Shown here: positions 63,081-64,000 of the stretch, in pieces
Position numbering within the stretch: position 1 is the stretch's first letter
How the letters are laid out: each line of letters begins with the position of its first letter
Origin: Ilyonectria destructans
Lineage: Eukaryota > Ascomycota > Sordariomycetes > Hypocreales > Nectriaceae
Direction: 5' to 3'
DNA length: 64,000 nt
Assembly (NCBI GenBank): GCA_020740775.1
Contig: JAHEWK010000001.1
Location: 1,736,001-1,800,000, forward strand
Made by a program: the position numbers and the translations under genes
The notes under the pieces: model-generated
Told to the model about the DNA's origin: nothing
What the model saw: the letters and a program-made list of their open reading frames with translations, nothing else
Databases searched by the model: none

Positions 63081-64000
63081 ATGTCCTTCCGCAAGCGCAA
63101 TGTCGTAATTGGGTCATCCGGGGCCTCAGCGCCCATCGCCAGACAAGAGAAGTCTCTTGCGCCGGGTACGAGACCGTCTCCTCTAGATGGAAGACTTACG
63201 ACCTCGACGGGAACCCAGTCTCTGGATCAGCTCCTGGCTGGCCACGCTGGAATGCCCATGGGAACTTCCCTGCTCGTCGAGGAGACAGGGACCACTGATT
63301 TCGGGGGTGTCCTCCTGCGCTACTACGCCGCCGAGGGGCTCGTCCAGGGGCACCAGGTCCATCTCTTGGGGTTCGGCGATGCGTGGCGGCGAGAGCTGCC
63401 CGGTATTGGAAAACCGGGCAACTCGAAGAGCAGCAAAGCTACGACATCTTCAGACGACAAGATGAAGATTGCCTGGCGCTATGAGACCCTGGGACAGCGC
63501 AATGTGCCAGTCCGAGGCAAGTGCATGGCGATTCTTTGTCGCATTCCGAAATTCACTACTGTCCACTAACCATGTTTTCGGCAGATCCTCAAGCTTCATT
63601 GGGACCTGGTCAAAGTGCAACCCCCTTCTGCCATACCTTTGATCTCTCCAAACGCCTCGAGAACAGCGCCATCAATGGCCAATTTCACGCTTCGGCCGTG
63701 GATGGTCCATTGTCATCACCCACGCAAGCCCCTTTCAAGAAGTTCATTGCCGACGTCATCTCAAGGATCAAGGGTTCTGCACCCTCAACTATCCACAGGA
63801 TCATTGTCCCGAGTCTCCTATCCCCAACTCTATATACCTCTGCGGCCAGCCAGCCACGCGAGGTCTTGCAGTTCCTGCACGCATTGAGGGCTCTTTTGCG
63901 CCAGTTTTCCACACAGGCCACAGCGCTGGTGACCCTGCCCATAACCCTCTTTCCGAGGTCTACGGGACTGACGAGGTGGATGGAGTTGCTGTCGGACGGG
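63081..64000 (+). CDS. ELP4: Elongator complex subunit 4, N-terminal part (cut by window edge)
   Basis: Exon 1 is 63081-63516. Exon 2 starts at 63585 and runs off the window at 64000; 284 codons are visible. The intron (63517-63584) has a GC donor in the ideal GAG/GCAAGT context with a CACTAAC branch, and only this choice keeps the downstream frame. The protein begins MSFRKRNVVIGS, has STGTQSLDQLLAGHAGMPMG (the RecA-like fold's loop region without a full Walker A), LLVEETGTTDFGGVLLRYYA AEG, the MKIAWRY segment, then FCHTFDLSKRLE after the splice and the HRIIVPSLLSPTLY strand. These are PAXNEB/ELP4 features. With Elp5 and Elp6 it forms the hexameric ring of Elongator, which modifies wobble uridines in tRNA. 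Confidence 0.93.

Noticed and set aside
1..64000. Transposon, integrated virus, CRISPR or bacterial insertion
   Set aside because: No transposase, reverse transcriptase, integrase or capsid-like frames, no long terminal or inverted repeats, and no AT-rich mutated block were seen.

Overview
The window is 64 kb of gene-dense nuclear DNA from a filamentous ascomycete. The gene set, protein families and gene architecture point to Pezizomycotina, and the resemblance of many products to Sordariomycete (Hypocreales-like) proteins suggests that class; this is inference, and I cannot name a species. Introns are short (about 47-134 bp), with CTAAC/CTGAC-like branch points near the acceptor. Two have GC donors instead of GT. 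I reconstructed exon models for 30 protein genes, two of them cut by the window ends. I saw no tRNA, rRNA, transposon, CRISPR array or AT-rich repeat-mutated block.

Left end (1-4.2 kb): a C2H2+Zn2Cys6 transcription factor (cut), a short-chain dehydrogenase and a 3-isopropylmalate dehydrogenase, which read as a small regulator-plus-metabolism group, then RNase H2 subunit C. 5-20 kb: a cyclopropane-fatty-acid-synthase-like methyltransferase, REX4 exonuclease, ESA1 histone acetyltransferase, a GH125 mannosidase, an Aro8/YER152C-type aminotransferase, DNA polymerase delta subunit CDC27 divergent from RAD18, and ESCRT protein CHM7. 20-36 kb: TRAPP subunit TRS85, splicing factor BUD13, TFIIF large subunit TFG1, a large non-canonical nucleotidyltransferase (Cid1 class), an XPG/Asteroid-type nuclease-fold protein and a PRPP synthetase with a long insertion.

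37-43 kb is the most accessory-looking part: a YMR226C-type dehydrogenase, an unrecognised secreted repeat protein, and a 14-TM MFS transporter. 44-57 kb: ULA1 (NEDD8 E1 subunit), a 3.5 kb gene-free stretch leading into a Zn2Cys6 regulator, a HEI10-like meiotic RING protein, and an unrecognised low-complexity coiled-coil protein ending in a minisatellite. 57-64 kb: Golgi apyrase YND1, Hikeshi/OPI10, a DUF4743 Nudix hydrolase, RNA polymerase subunit RPB8 and ELP4 (cut).

Most genes are housekeeping and functionally unrelated, arranged as alternating convergent and divergent pairs. The clearest functional link is replication and repair (RNH203, CDC27, RAD18), whose promoters carry MluI-box (ACGCGT/ACGCG) motifs that would fit G1/S control. 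I found no convincing multi-gene undescribed system. The best leads are the two orphan repeat proteins, the large insertion inside the Cid1-type catalytic domain, the TQ-repeat microsatellite next to the CDC27 PIP box, and several promoter structures.
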